Assembly (NCBI RefSeq): GCF_900205965.1
Contig: NZ_OAOF01000017.1
Location: forward strand, 1 to 64,000
Direction: 5' to 3'
DNA length: 64,000 bases
Source of the DNA: Lacrimispora amygdalina
Lineage (GTDB): Bacteria > Bacillota > Clostridia > Lachnospirales > Lachnospiraceae
Shown here: piece after piece, positions 8,338 to 17,376 of the stretch
Numbering within the stretch: position 1 is the stretch's first letter
Layout of the letters: every line of letters starts with the position of its first letter
Position numbers and translations under genes: made by a program
The notes under the pieces: generated by a model
Told to the model about the DNA's origin: nothing
What the model saw: only the letters and a program-made list of their open reading frames with translations
The model's database searches: none

Positions 8338-10146
8338 TTATTCTATGGTCAGCATAAGATCTTTTCGCTCCATTGTGACCAGAATCCGGTAGATGTCGTG
8401 CTTCCAGGCTGTTTTTAACCGTTCATCAGTGATGGGAAGCGTTTGTTTTTTTATATCACAACAGCCGGTCACAGTCAGAATTCCAAGATCTCCGATGATT
8501 ATCTGATTTCCAGCTATTGTTGGTTCCTCGTAGAACATAAGGGATAGTACCGGCTGTAAAAACGCACCTTCGTAGTGGTCCTTTATTATAATCTGGTTCC
8601 CTTTCTTCAAAACGGCAGTTCTTTCATAAGAATGGATCCGTTCGTCCGGGTAGGCATCCGCTATATCCATTGTGATATGGCTGGCACAGGCTCCAAGCTC
8701 ATAGGAAACATTTTTTGCTGCGTAGGATGCACCGTCCTTTTGTACGATTTCTCCTTCCCCATCCAGGAAGGAGGGGAGATTGTGATATCGGGACTGCATC
8801 GTCCATATATCGTATCTTTCTGGAGAAAAGGTCTTTTTGGTATAGGTTTCCACGCCCACATCGATCAATAATGGTTTGCCATCTTTATAAATGGTAAAGC
8901 TGCCGGTATCATTGTGATTATGGCTGTCATCATTGTCGCCTGCCTTGACAGCCAGGAACAGATGATCATCTCTGGCTATAAAGATACCTACGCTTTCATA
9001 CCAGTAATCGTTATGCTGGATGGAGGGAACATTACGAAATGTCAGCATTTCCGTATGTGTGAAAATAGTCTGGACTCTGTAAAACAAATTATGTTCATCG
9101 ACCTCTAACGGATCTTCACTGTTTTGGTAGTCGGAAGCGGCAAAGGCCATCAGCGCCCTGTTTCCTGTTCTTTTGCCGAATAAATATTCCCTTGCACCGC
9201 AGCGGCCGGCAATGGGAGAGCAATCTGCAAAATTCACATAGTAGATGTCGTCCACATGAACGTTTAAAATGTAAGATGCAATGTTTTTAATTTTTTCATC
9301 GGAGTAAACCGATGTGAAAGCCTGATCCGTAATTCCGTTTAATAGTTCCAGGCAATTAAACAAACATAGTCCTGCATGACGGAAATACTGGGCCCCTTCA
9401 TCACAGCACCCGTCTTCACCGTATTCATCCAGAAAATAATCCATACTCCTGCATGCTTTTTCCAGGATCTTCCATTTCCTCGGCTCATCAAGCTCTCTTG
9501 TAAAAGCGGAGAGGAGAACATTCTGGGTACACCATACCGTCCAGTTGTTCATATGGCTTTTGCCATCGCCCATCCACCAGAAATGTTCCTCAAGGTAAGG
9601 CGTAAAGATCCGTTCTTCCAGATTTTTATTGATCATACCTGACAGAAGCGGACTTACAGAAAGAAGCTCGTGGCGAAGAAGATATTCCGCCATGGACAGG
9701 ACTGCTCCTGTTTCCGCGGCAAATAAATCAATAACAGGGCGGGTAACATCAGGAAGGATCAATTGGGGCGTATCCCTGACATAGGAGTTGTGGGCAGGGA
9801 GCTGCCACGCGTTTTCCTCGCAGATTAAATACAGTCCATTGATAATATCGTCTAAAAAGCGGCCCTGATACTCTGAACATTCGGCAAGAACCAGAGAATT
9901 TAAGGCAGTACGTCTTAAAAACATCTTATTTTGGAAATGACTGCGGTTTCCAGTCCTGGAAAATTCCATAAAATCAGTTGCGGTGAGAGAGGGATATTCA
10001 AAATGCAGATATTCCTCACCGTTATTTATCAGACGTAATCTTAATTCCTCCGGCAGGGATTCCCAGCCCTCCCGGTGTGAGGCTGGAAAAAACGGGGTAA
10101 AACCGGACAATGGTTTGTTTAAGTGTTGAAAGATTTCTGTAATCAT
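8338..10146 (-). CDS. Heparinase II/III family polysaccharide lyase-like protein
   Basis: A 602-residue protein with an N-terminal alpha/alpha toroid (about 50-330) and a C-terminal beta-sandwich with the heparinase II/III signature around SHNHNDTGSFTIYKDGKPLLIDVG. Families with this fold cleave uronate-containing polysaccharides by beta-elimination, making unsaturated uronic acid ends. No signal peptide is seen, so it should act on imported oligosaccharides in the cytoplasm. It is the last gene of a minus-strand operon, 12 bases after the response regulator. The GH88 gene of the facing operon would remove the unsaturated uronate that this enzyme makes. Substrate (glycosaminoglycan, other uronate glycan) is not decided. 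Confidence 0.8.
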   Translation of the reverse strand: MITEIFQHLNKPLSGFTPFFPASHREGWESLPEELRLRLINNGEEYLHFEYPSLTATDFMEFSRTGNRSHFQNKMFLRRTALNSLVLAECSEYQGRFLDDIINGLYLICEENAWQLPAHNSYVRDTPQLILPDVTRPVIDLFAAETGAVLSMAEYLLRHELLSVSPLLSGMINKNLEERIFTPYLEEHFWWMGDGKSHMNNWTVWCTQNVLLSAFTRELDEPRKWKILEKACRSMDYFLDEYGEDGCCDEGAQYFRHAGLCLFNCLELLNGITDQAFTSVYSDEKIKNIASYILNVHVDDIYYVNFADCSPIAGRCGAREYLFGKRTGNRALMAFAASDYQNSEDPLEVDEHNLFYRVQTIFTHTEMLTFRNVPSIQHNDYWYESVGIFIARDDHLFLAVKAGDNDDSHNHNDTGSFTIYKDGKPLLIDVGVETYTKKTFSPERYDIWTMQSRYHNLPSFLDGEGEIVQKDGASYAAKNVSYELGACASHITMDIADAYPDERIHSYERTAVLKKGNQIIIKDHYEGAFLQPVLSLMFYEEPTIAGNQIIIGDLGILTVTGCCDIKKQTLPITDERLKTAWKHDIYRILVTMERKDLMLTIE

Positions 10147-10158
10147 GATGCAATCTCC

Positions 10159-11772
10159 TTATTTTCCTTCAGGATCTTTGGTATTTTGCTGGATAAAGTC
10201 TCTGGGAGAGTAACCGGTAACTTTTTTAAATACTTTGCTGAAATAAAAAGCACTTTCAAAACCCAGATGGTCAGCGACTTCGTAAATTTTTATATCCCTC
10301 TCTAAAAGAAGTTTTTTTGCTTTATCAATCTTTGCATGAGCAATATATTCAGAAAACCCCAGCTGGCAGTTCTTTTTAAACAAAATGCTTAAATAATTGG
10401 GGCTCAGACCAAAAACTCCCGCTACTTCATTGAGACTGAGCTTTTCTGTAACGTGATTTTGAATATATTTTTGTACGTTTGTAATCACGTGAGCCTTGTA
10501 GGTTTTCCGTTTGGATTTCAGTACCTCGCATAAACCGTCACGGAATATGATCATCCACTCCACAATCTGCTCCACATTGGTGAACCGGTAGATTGAGCGG
10601 TAGCCGTCACTGTAGGAAGAAAAGATCTCTGCCATGTTCGCCTCACCGTCAGGAAGAAGGGACAATGCCAGATAAAGAATGTTGCATGCACCGTCTGCTG
10701 CCTGTGGAAAGCGAAGGGGGTGGGCTTCAAACAGTTCAATGATCTCTGTCAACGTTCGCGACAGAACATCTGTATCAAATTCATTAAATGCTTTTGTAAT
10801 TTCTCCCTTAAAGACACTGATATTAAACGCATTCCGTATGGACTCCGTATCACTGCTGTTAAAAAAGACGATGGACAGGGAACGGTCCATCCGGGCAAAT
10901 GCCTGACGGGCTTCCTGATAGGATTCACTGATTTTTAATGGGTGGGAGACTGGTGATCCCACACCGGTAAAAAGTGTTACATTAAAATAGTTGTTTACCA
11001 TTTCCGATGTATTTAAAAATGCATGTGTTACATCCTCTTTCTGATATGTTTCCATGGAATTTAAGTGTAATACCACTGCAAAATGCTTCATGTCCAGGGA
11101 TACCACATAGGCAGGCAGATGCTTGGTTATGATTTCCCTGGACATCTGGAGGGTACTGTTGTAAAGATTCATCAGCTTGCTGTATTCCATGTCTCCGCGG
11201 TTATTCTCCTGAATTTCACAAAGTGCCGCAAAGTAGCACTGTTCTGTGAAACTTAAGTTTAAATCCTTTGACTGGAGTTCAAACTGTTCCTCGCTTTCAA
11301 ATAAGTTGTGAAGAAGGCGCATAAAAAATTTTTCATAATAGCTTTGAAGAAGAGGGCGTCCGGATTCCCTGTATTCAATGGACACCCGGAGACTTTCCAG
11401 GCGTGAAAGAGCCTTTTGTACGGATTCCAGAAGGGTATCGGCATTTAATTCCAGCTTGATTAAGTAATCCACTGCTTCGTATGACATGGCCTCTTTAATC
11501 AGCTGAAATTCCTCATAGCTGGTGAGAAAAATAAACAGTGGTATATTGCCGTATTTTTCCCGGCAGGTCTTTGCAAGATCCAGGCCATTCATGATAGGCA
11601 TGCGGATATCAGTAATGACTAACTCCGGGGAATATTCCTCAATCATGTCCAGAGCATTCTGGCCATTTACTGCAGTACCGCAGATTTCAATTCCGTAATC
11701 TGTCCAGTTCAGCATGGATTTTATTCCGATCTGAACCAGAGGTTCATCGTCAACGATTAATAATTTTGTCAT
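10159..11772 (-). CDS. YesN-type response regulator, AraC output
   Basis: A 537-residue regulator: receiver domain at residues 1-120 with phospho-acceptor D55 (LVITDIRMP) and acidic pocket D8-D9, a long middle region, and a C-terminal AraC-type double helix-turn-helix (about 430-530, with LSLNEVAGVFGLSPNYLSILFKK). It should be activated by the histidine kinase encoded just upstream (5-base gap) and activate carbohydrate genes nearby. AraC-type dimers often bind direct repeats about two helical turns apart; such a repeat (AACCGGT, 20-bp spacing) lies in the divergent promoter region at 13748-13774. Confidence 0.9.
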   Translation of the reverse strand: MTKLLIVDDEPLVQIGIKSMLNWTDYGIEICGTAVNGQNALDMIEEYSPELVITDIRMPIMNGLDLAKTCREKYGNIPLFIFLTSYEEFQLIKEAMSYEAVDYLIKLELNADTLLESVQKALSRLESLRVSIEYRESGRPLLQSYYEKFFMRLLHNLFESEEQFELQSKDLNLSFTEQCYFAALCEIQENNRGDMEYSKLMNLYNSTLQMSREIITKHLPAYVVSLDMKHFAVVLHLNSMETYQKEDVTHAFLNTSEMVNNYFNVTLFTGVGSPVSHPLKISESYQEARQAFARMDRSLSIVFFNSSDTESIRNAFNISVFKGEITKAFNEFDTDVLSRTLTEIIELFEAHPLRFPQAADGACNILYLALSLLPDGEANMAEIFSSYSDGYRSIYRFTNVEQIVEWMIIFRDGLCEVLKSKRKTYKAHVITNVQKYIQNHVTEKLSLNEVAGVFGLSPNYLSILFKKNCQLGFSEYIAHAKIDKAKKLLLERDIKIYEVADHLGFESAFYFSKVFKKVTGYSPRDFIQQNTKDPEGK

Positions 11773-11777
11773 ATCTG

Positions 11778-13652
11778 TTACCTTTCTGCCGATTGATTTT
11801 CTGTACGAAGCACGTAAGGAAGCATAATGGTCATGGTGGTAAATTCCCCCTGCCGGCTGGTGATGGTGATTCCATATTCTGGTCCGAAATCATACTGAAT
11901 CCGTTTGTTTACATTATTAATTCCTACATGCCGGAAAAATTCTGTTTTATTATGAGATTCTGTATCTTCCTTAAGGACCTTTTCAATCATATCTTCCGAC
12001 ATTCCGATTCCGTTGTCGGTTACCTGGATCATCAGTGCCTTTCCTCCGGCAATTTCAGTTGTTTGTGCTGTAACGATGATCCTGCCTGCCGTTTGGGTGG
12101 GCTCTATTCCATGAAACAGGGCATTTTCAATAATGGGCTGAAGAGAGAACCGGTGAATCAGGCAGTCATACAGCTCGTCGGACTGAATCTCATAATCAAT
12201 TGTTACGCTGCCGCCATAACGGTATTGCTGTATCAGAAAATAATCCTTTATCAGATCCAGCTCTTCCCTTAACGGAATCATGGAAGCAGTTCCCTTTGAT
12301 ACATTCTTTAAAAGCCGGGCAAGTGCAGTTGTCATATCTGCAATACCTCCTGCATTCTGAATCGTCGCCATCCACTTGATGGAATTTAAGGTATTATATA
12401 AAAAATGAGGATTGATCTGACTTTGAAGGATCTGGTATTCCAGATCTTTCTTCTGCTTTTCATCTGCAACCCGTTTTTCCATAAGCATGAGAATATTATC
12501 GGACATGTTGTTGATTCCACTTCCCACCTGTCCCAGTTCATGATTCCATTCAATCGTCTCATCCCTTGAAAAATCACCGGCTGAAATGCTGTTTATCTTG
12601 CTGCTTAATTTGTGAATGGGGTCCATGATAAATCGGTTAAGCAGAAATGCCAGCAGAATTCCAAGGGATACGATACCCACACAGATTCCGATAATGAGCC
12701 ACGTATATAAATTTTTCTGCTGCTTAAACTGCTGTTCCGATAAAATCTGTGTAATGCTCCAGCCGTTAATACTGTCAATCGGACGTTCTACCAGAATCCG
12801 TTTATCTCCGTCATTCATCATTACGGATTGAATCAGGGTTCTCGTAGAGAGTGAACCTTTTCGGATCGAATTCTGGGTAATGTGATAGGGCTTTTTCGTT
12901 TCCACCAGAGTATCTGACTGGAAACGGTAGGTTTTGTCTCCGATATTGATAAACAGCTGACTGTCTTCCGGCAGAGGATAGGAAGACAGATAATCAGTAA
13001 ACAGCCGGGTCGATATCTCCACATAGGTCCATCCGATTATACTCGAGTTGAATTTGTCATAAACCGGACGTACAATTGGAATGAACTGTCCTGAATTGAC
13101 CGAAGATAAGGGGTCATGGATCAGACCAGTCCATAAAAAATCATCGGCCTCAAATAAAGGGCTGAAAAAATCGCTATCTCTTATGATCTTAGCGGCATAA
13201 GGAGAGGAGGTACTGACAGAAGAGGTCATGTATAAAAAATTCTTTTCATTTGTGGTAGAAACAATCACGCGAATGTATTGGTAGGAGCGGATCTTATAAT
13301 ACTCCTCTTTTAAACGGTTGTGGGAAGAGAGTGCCATCGGCCGTAAATTGTTAGAATCATCGGAAGCAGTAGGCAGTTTGTTTAAATCTTTAAATGCTTC
13401 CAGATAGTCCTGGATCACTCCGTTGGAACAGCACCATTTGCTGAAATAAATGATATCTTTCATGTCTGTTGCCAGGTTATTGCTGACAACCTGCAGACTG
13501 AATTCTGCAGACTGAATCTGATTTTTTCTGAGAAACGACTGGAAGACAGAGAAACAGACCGTTGTTGTAAGGACTGTGATAAGCAAAGTGACGGCTGCCG
13601 TCAAAATCATGATTTTTCCCCGAATTGTTTTTGGAACCAACGTTTTCCACAT
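11778..13652 (-). CDS. YesM-type sensor histidine kinase
   Basis: A 624-residue membrane sensor: first membrane segment about residues 12-34, an extracytoplasmic sensing domain of about 270 residues, a second membrane segment, a HAMP linker (MDPIHKLSSKINSISAGDF), then the His_kinase region with LQSQINPHFLYNTLNS (phosphorylated His) and an ATPase domain with N box QPIIENALFHG and DNGIGM. The frame stays open to a TTG at 13733, but that codon lies inside a promoter, so I use ATG 13652 (AAAGGA about 13 bases upstream). First gene of the operon with its response regulator and the lyase. Confidence 0.88.
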   Translation of the reverse strand: MWKTLVPKTIRGKIMILTAAVTLLITVLTTTVCFSVFQSFLRKNQIQSAEFSLQVVSNNLATDMKDIIYFSKWCCSNGVIQDYLEAFKDLNKLPTASDDSNNLRPMALSSHNRLKEEYYKIRSYQYIRVIVSTTNEKNFLYMTSSVSTSSPYAAKIIRDSDFFSPLFEADDFLWTGLIHDPLSSVNSGQFIPIVRPVYDKFNSSIIGWTYVEISTRLFTDYLSSYPLPEDSQLFINIGDKTYRFQSDTLVETKKPYHITQNSIRKGSLSTRTLIQSVMMNDGDKRILVERPIDSINGWSITQILSEQQFKQQKNLYTWLIIGICVGIVSLGILLAFLLNRFIMDPIHKLSSKINSISAGDFSRDETIEWNHELGQVGSGINNMSDNILMLMEKRVADEKQKKDLEYQILQSQINPHFLYNTLNSIKWMATIQNAGGIADMTTALARLLKNVSKGTASMIPLREELDLIKDYFLIQQYRYGGSVTIDYEIQSDELYDCLIHRFSLQPIIENALFHGIEPTQTAGRIIVTAQTTEIAGGKALMIQVTDNGIGMSEDMIEKVLKEDTESHNKTEFFRHVGINNVNKRIQYDFGPEYGITITSRQGEFTTMTIMLPYVLRTENQSAER

Positions 13653-13711
13653 GATATAAGACAAGTCCTTTCTATAACAAAGTATATAAAACCGAAACAT
13701 GATCATTTCTA

Positions 13712-13740
13712 AAGTTAGCCTATTTCCTATCAATTGTCAA
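13712..13740 (-). promoter_or_regulatory. Promoter of the minus-strand YesMN operon
   Basis: On the minus strand TTGACA, 17-bp spacer, TAACTT, ending about 60 bases before the ATG at 13652. The AACCGGT direct repeat lies directly upstream of the -35, where an activator would sit. Confidence 0.55.
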
Positions 13741-13747
13741 TGAAAAG

Positions 13748-13774
13748 AACCGGTATTTTTTTATAAAAACCGGT
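13748..13774. promoter_or_regulatory. AACCGGT direct repeat, candidate YesN operator
   Basis: AACCGGT occurs at 13748 and again at 13768, exactly 20 bp apart, within the roughly 320-bp gap between the divergent transporter and kinase operons. ACCGGT is itself palindromic, so a quasi-hairpin with an AT-rich middle is also possible. Confidence 0.45.
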
Positions 13775-13909
13775 CAATATGTATACAAAAGATAAATTTT
13801 ACTGTTTATCATAAAATAATACATGTTTCAAAAAAACAGAATACATTTGTGAATAAATAGTGAATATTTTCTTAGATAATTTCCATTCTTAAATAGATGG
13901 AACGAGGGT

Positions 13910-13915
13910 TATAAT
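13910..13915 (+). promoter_or_regulatory. -10 element for the transporter operon
   Basis: TATAAT in the context GGGTTATAATAGAC, 60 bases before the solute-binding protein ATG. No good -35 is present at the right distance (TCTTAA), as often at activator-dependent promoters. The same TTATAATAGAC string recurs upstream of the lacZ-type gene at 28736. Confidence 0.5.
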
Positions 13916-13974
13916 AGACACATAGTAAATCACAAGGGGTTTACTGAAACAATTTCAAATCAGGAGGGAATACA

Positions 13975-15321
13975 ATGAAAAAAAGAGCATTTAGTCTTGC
14001 GCTTGCATGTACCATGGCAGTTACTGCCCTTGCAGGCTGTGGCGGCGGATCCCAGGGAACCACTGCTGCAACAGAAGGATCCAAAGCAGAGACAAAGGCT
14101 GCAGAGACGACGGCTACAGCAGATGGTCAGACTACTCTGAAATGGTCTGTATGGGATATCAGCTCCACTACGTATTATCAGCCGCTGATCGACGCCTTTG
14201 AGAAAGCACATCCGGATGTGAAAATCGAGATGGTGGATCTTGGTTCAACGGATTATCAGACTGTTCTGGCTACTGAATTAACAGGAAGCGGTTCTGACTT
14301 TGATGTGGTAACCGTAAAGGATGTTCCAGGATATATGACTCTGGTTAATAAAGGAGTATTAGAGCCATTAGACAGCTATATTGAGTCATCTAAAGTGGAT
14401 TTATCTCAGTATAAAGGCCTGACAGACCAGATCAAGGTTGAGAATAAATTATATGAGCTTCCATTCCGTAACGATTTCTGGGTACTGTTCTATAATAAGG
14501 ATATCTTTGATAAGGCAGGTGTTGCCTACCCGACCAACGATATGACATTTGAAGAGTATGATAAGCTGGCAAGAAGCTTAACTGTTGACACACCAGGACA
14601 GGAAGTTTACGGTGCACACTACCATACCTGGAGATCTGCAGTACAGTTGTTTGGTGTACTTGACGGAAAGAATACCATTGTTGACGGAAAATATGATTTC
14701 TTAAAACCTTACTATGATATGGTTTTAAAAGAGCAGGAAGACGGCGTATGCCAGGATTATGCTACATTAAAGACCAGCGGACTTCATTATTCCGGCGCAT
14801 TTGCCCAGGGTAACATCGCAATGATGAACATGGGTACCTGGTTTATCTCTACCTTAATGGATAAGATCCGTACCGGTGAATATACAGACTGCACCAACTG
14901 GGGAATTGTAAAATATCCTCATGCAGAAGGTGTTGAGCCAGGATCTACTCTTGCTACCATTACTTCACTTGCAATTCCTTCCAATGCACCTCATAAAGAT
15001 CTTGCATGGGAATTCATCAACTTTGTAAGCGGTAAAGATGGAGCAGAGATTCTTGCTTCTACCGGAACAATACCAGCTGTTATGAACAGCACAGTAGCAG
15101 ATTTAGTATCCAGTGCAGACGGATTCCCGAAGGATGACGGAACCAGCGTTGAGGCTCTTAACACTTCCAAGCTTTACTTAGAAATGCCTGTCAATGCGAA
15201 GAGCTCTGAAATCGAAACTGTATTAAATGAAGAACATGATGCAATTATGACCGGAAGCATAACCGCAGATGACGGTATTGCCCAGATGGATGAAAAGATT
15301 GGCGCAATTCTTGGTAAGTAA
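13975..15321 (+). CDS. Sugar ABC transporter solute-binding lipoprotein (1)
   Basis: A 448-residue family 1 extracellular solute-binding protein. The signal peptide ends in the lipobox LAGC, so C22 would be lipidated and the protein anchored outside the membrane. A threonine/alanine-rich linker leads into the binding domain (from about residue 55: LKWSVWDISSTTYYQPLIDAFEKAHPDVKIEMV). Start ATG 13975 follows GGAGGG. It heads an operon with two permeases and glycoside hydrolases, so it probably captures a uronate-containing oligosaccharide. A hairpin follows the stop and may keep its mRNA more abundant than the permease message. Confidence 0.92.
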   Translation: MKKRAFSLALACTMAVTALAGCGGGSQGTTAATEGSKAETKAAETTATADGQTTLKWSVWDISSTTYYQPLIDAFEKAHPDVKIEMVDLGSTDYQTVLATELTGSGSDFDVVTVKDVPGYMTLVNKGVLEPLDSYIESSKVDLSQYKGLTDQIKVENKLYELPFRNDFWVLFYNKDIFDKAGVAYPTNDMTFEEYDKLARSLTVDTPGQEVYGAHYHTWRSAVQLFGVLDGKNTIVDGKYDFLKPYYDMVLKEQEDGVCQDYATLKTSGLHYSGAFAQGNIAMMNMGTWFISTLMDKIRTGEYTDCTNWGIVKYPHAEGVEPGSTLATITSLAIPSNAPHKDLAWEFINFVSGKDGAEILASTGTIPAVMNSTVADLVSSADGFPKDDGTSVEALNTSKLYLEMPVNAKSSEIETVLNEEHDAIMTGSITADDGIAQMDEKIGAILGK

Positions 15322-15342
15322 AGCAGCGTGGTAACAAAAACA

Positions 15343-15367
15343 GGCGGGCAGCAGATAACGGCCCGCC
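15343..15367 (+). terminator. Intra-operon hairpin after binding protein 1
   Basis: GGCGGGC pairs perfectly with GCCCGCC across an 11-base loop; only TTATTT follows. It is likely an mRNA-stabilising or partial termination hairpin that raises binding protein over permease. Confidence 0.55.
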
Positions 15368-15410
15368 TTATTTAAAAACTTCTGATTTGATATTGACGGA
15401 TAACAACTGG

Positions 15411-15454
15411 AAAAGGAGGATAAGCCGTTTTATTGGCTTTTAATACAGACTATG
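15411..15454 (+). promoter_or_regulatory. Distant ribosome binding site with hairpin spacer
   Basis: AAAAGGAGGA at 15411-15420 is the only good Shine-Dalgarno before the permease ATG at 15452, 31 bases away. In between, AAGCC (15422) can pair with GGCTT (15435), which would cut the effective distance to about 13 bases. No start codon lies in frame closer to the AGGAGG. Confidence 0.4.
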
Positions 15455-16519
15455 GCTAAGACAATAACAGAAGCGCAAAAACAGGAAAAAATCGCGGCTT
15501 TACATGAGAAACGGGATGCACTGAGTCTTTTGCTAAAAGACGCAAAACGTACTCATGAGCGCGACAGGCTGATTGCGAAAATCGAAACAATAGATGAAAA
15601 AATTAAAAAGGTGAGGACAGGAGAGATCCTTACACGGCAGGAGAAAAGAAACTTAATCGCCTATTCATTTATCGCTCCCAATTTCATCGGGTTTGCCATC
15701 TTTACATTAGGACCGATTATCTTTGCGTTTGTTCTGGCATTCATGAACTGGGACGGAAACAGTCCTATGAAATTTGCAGGGCTGAAAAACTTTATCGACA
15801 TGTTTGGCAATGAAAGATTTCAGTCTTCTTTTATAAATACCATTGTATACTGTATCGCCACAGTACCATTGACTCTGGCCAGCGCGCTGGGTCTGGCAGT
15901 GGTTTTAAACCAGAAGATAAAGGGAAGAAATTTCTTCCGGACAGTAGGATTCTTTCCCTATGTAGCATCTCTGGTTGCAGTGGCAGCAGTCTGGAATATG
16001 CTTTTCAGCCCACAGAAAAGCGGACCGGTCAATATGATTTTATACTATCTGGGCGTACATGCAAAAAGTCTGCCTAAATGGTCAGCAGATCCACACTGGG
16101 TGATGTTTACCATTGTGCTCTTTAGTGTGTGGAAGAATATGGGTTACTATATGGTAATTTATCTGGCTGGACTTCAGGGAATTAACGGAGAGCTTTATGA
16201 GGCTGCAGGACTTGACGGATGTAACTCCTGGCAGAGGTTTCGCTATATCACCTGGCCCCAGCTTCAGCCCACCACATTCTTTGTAACGATTATTCTGACC
16301 ATTAACTGCTTTAAGGTTTATGATATTGTATATATGCTTGCAGGCGGTTCCAACGGCATCGTGAGCTCGCAGGCAATGGTTTTAGTTTACCATATTTATG
16401 AAGAAGCATTCCGAAACTGGAATCTGGGTTATTCCAGTGCAGTCGCAATGGTGCTGTTCTTAATGGTTCTTGCCATCACCCTGGTCCAGTTCCGCGGTGA
16501 GAAAAAATATGCAAACTAG
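15452..16519 (+). CDS. Sugar ABC transporter permease (MalF/UgpA type)
   Basis: A 355-residue inner-membrane permease. A charged N-terminal extension (about residues 1-70, probably coiled coil, rich in K/E/R) precedes six membrane segments. The binding-protein-dependent transport motif EAAGLDGCNSWQRFRYITWP (the EAA loop, contact site for the ATPase) is present near residue 250. The extension is longer than in many MalF-type partners. It pairs with the next permease; no ATPase gene is present anywhere in this operon. Confidence 0.9.
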   Translation: MAKTITEAQKQEKIAALHEKRDALSLLLKDAKRTHERDRLIAKIETIDEKIKKVRTGEILTRQEKRNLIAYSFIAPNFIGFAIFTLGPIIFAFVLAFMNWDGNSPMKFAGLKNFIDMFGNERFQSSFINTIVYCIATVPLTLASALGLAVVLNQKIKGRNFFRTVGFFPYVASLVAVAAVWNMLFSPQKSGPVNMILYYLGVHAKSLPKWSADPHWVMFTIVLFSVWKNMGYYMVIYLAGLQGINGELYEAAGLDGCNSWQRFRYITWPQLQPTTFFVTIILTINCFKVYDIVYMLAGGSNGIVSSQAMVLVYHIYEEAFRNWNLGYSSAVAMVLFLMVLAITLVQFRGEKKYAN

Positions 16520-16536
16520 AAGAAGGAGGATATAAC

Positions 16537-17373
16537 ATGAAAGTAAAAAGCACAAATTATAAAATCAGCAGATCCCTCCTGTATGTGGTTTTGCTCATTC
16601 TGACAGCGGCTATGCTGGTTCCCTTTGCCTGGATGCTTTCCGCATCTTTAAAGCTTGATAAAGACGTATTTATCTTTCCGATCCAGTGGATTCCACAAAA
16701 TCCCCGCTGGATGAATTACATCGACATCTGGACAAAGATTCCGCTCATGACCTTTGTGGGCAATACTGTAAAGATTACACTGATTGTAACATTTCTTCAG
16801 CTTTTAACCAGCAGCTTTGCTGCCTATGCATTTGCAAAGCTGAAATTTAAATACAAAGACACCTTGTTTATGGCCTATATTGCAACAATTGCTGTTCCGT
16901 GGCAGGTTTACATGGTACCCCAGTTCATGATGATGAGAAATTTCGGTTTGAATGATTCTCATCTTGCAATTATCTTCCTGCAGGCATTTTCAGCGTTTGG
17001 TGTATTCATGATGAGGCAGTTTTATCAGGGAATTCCTGATGAATTGTGCGAAGCGGCAAGAATTGATGGTATGACAGAGTATCAGATTTATTCAAAAATC
17101 ATGCTGCCGCTGTCAAAACCAGCGCTGTCTACGCTTACGATTTTTACTTTTGTAAATACGTGGAACGACTTTTTAGGACCATTGATTTATTTAAAAACAG
17201 AATCCAAAAAGACGCTTCAGTTGGGACTTAAAATGTTTATCAGCCAGTATAGTTCTGAATACGGTCTGATTATGGCGGCATCGGTTCTTTCCTTAATTCC
17301 TGTATTAATTGTATTTTTATCTCTTCAGAAATATTTCGTAGAAGGAATTGCGGCTACAGGCGTGAAAGGATAA
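16537..17373 (+). CDS. Sugar ABC transporter permease (MalG type)
   Basis: A 278-residue permease with six predicted membrane segments and the EAA loop EAARIDGMTEYQIYSKIMLP (about residues 170-190). It forms the heterodimeric channel with the preceding permease. Start ATG 16537 follows AGAAGGAGGA. The beta-glucuronidase gene begins 3 bases after its stop, so the two are transcriptionally and probably translationally coupled. Confidence 0.92.
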   Translation: MKVKSTNYKISRSLLYVVLLILTAAMLVPFAWMLSASLKLDKDVFIFPIQWIPQNPRWMNYIDIWTKIPLMTFVGNTVKITLIVTFLQLLTSSFAAYAFAKLKFKYKDTLFMAYIATIAVPWQVYMVPQFMMMRNFGLNDSHLAIIFLQAFSAFGVFMMRQFYQGIPDELCEAARIDGMTEYQIYSKIMLPLSKPALSTLTIFTFVNTWNDFLGPLIYLKTESKKTLQLGLKMFISQYSSEYGLIMAASVLSLIPVLIVFLSLQKYFVEGIAATGVKG

Positions 17374-17376
17374 ACA

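Noticed and set aside
8227..8418. 63-codon plus-strand frame
   Set aside because: It overlaps the terminator and the 3' end of the lyase gene, and its product has no protein-like pattern.
13653..13733. N-terminal extension of the first YesM kinase from TTG 13733
   Set aside because: The TTG lies inside the promoter (TTGACA/TAACTT on the minus strand), so it would not be transcribed with room for a ribosome binding site.
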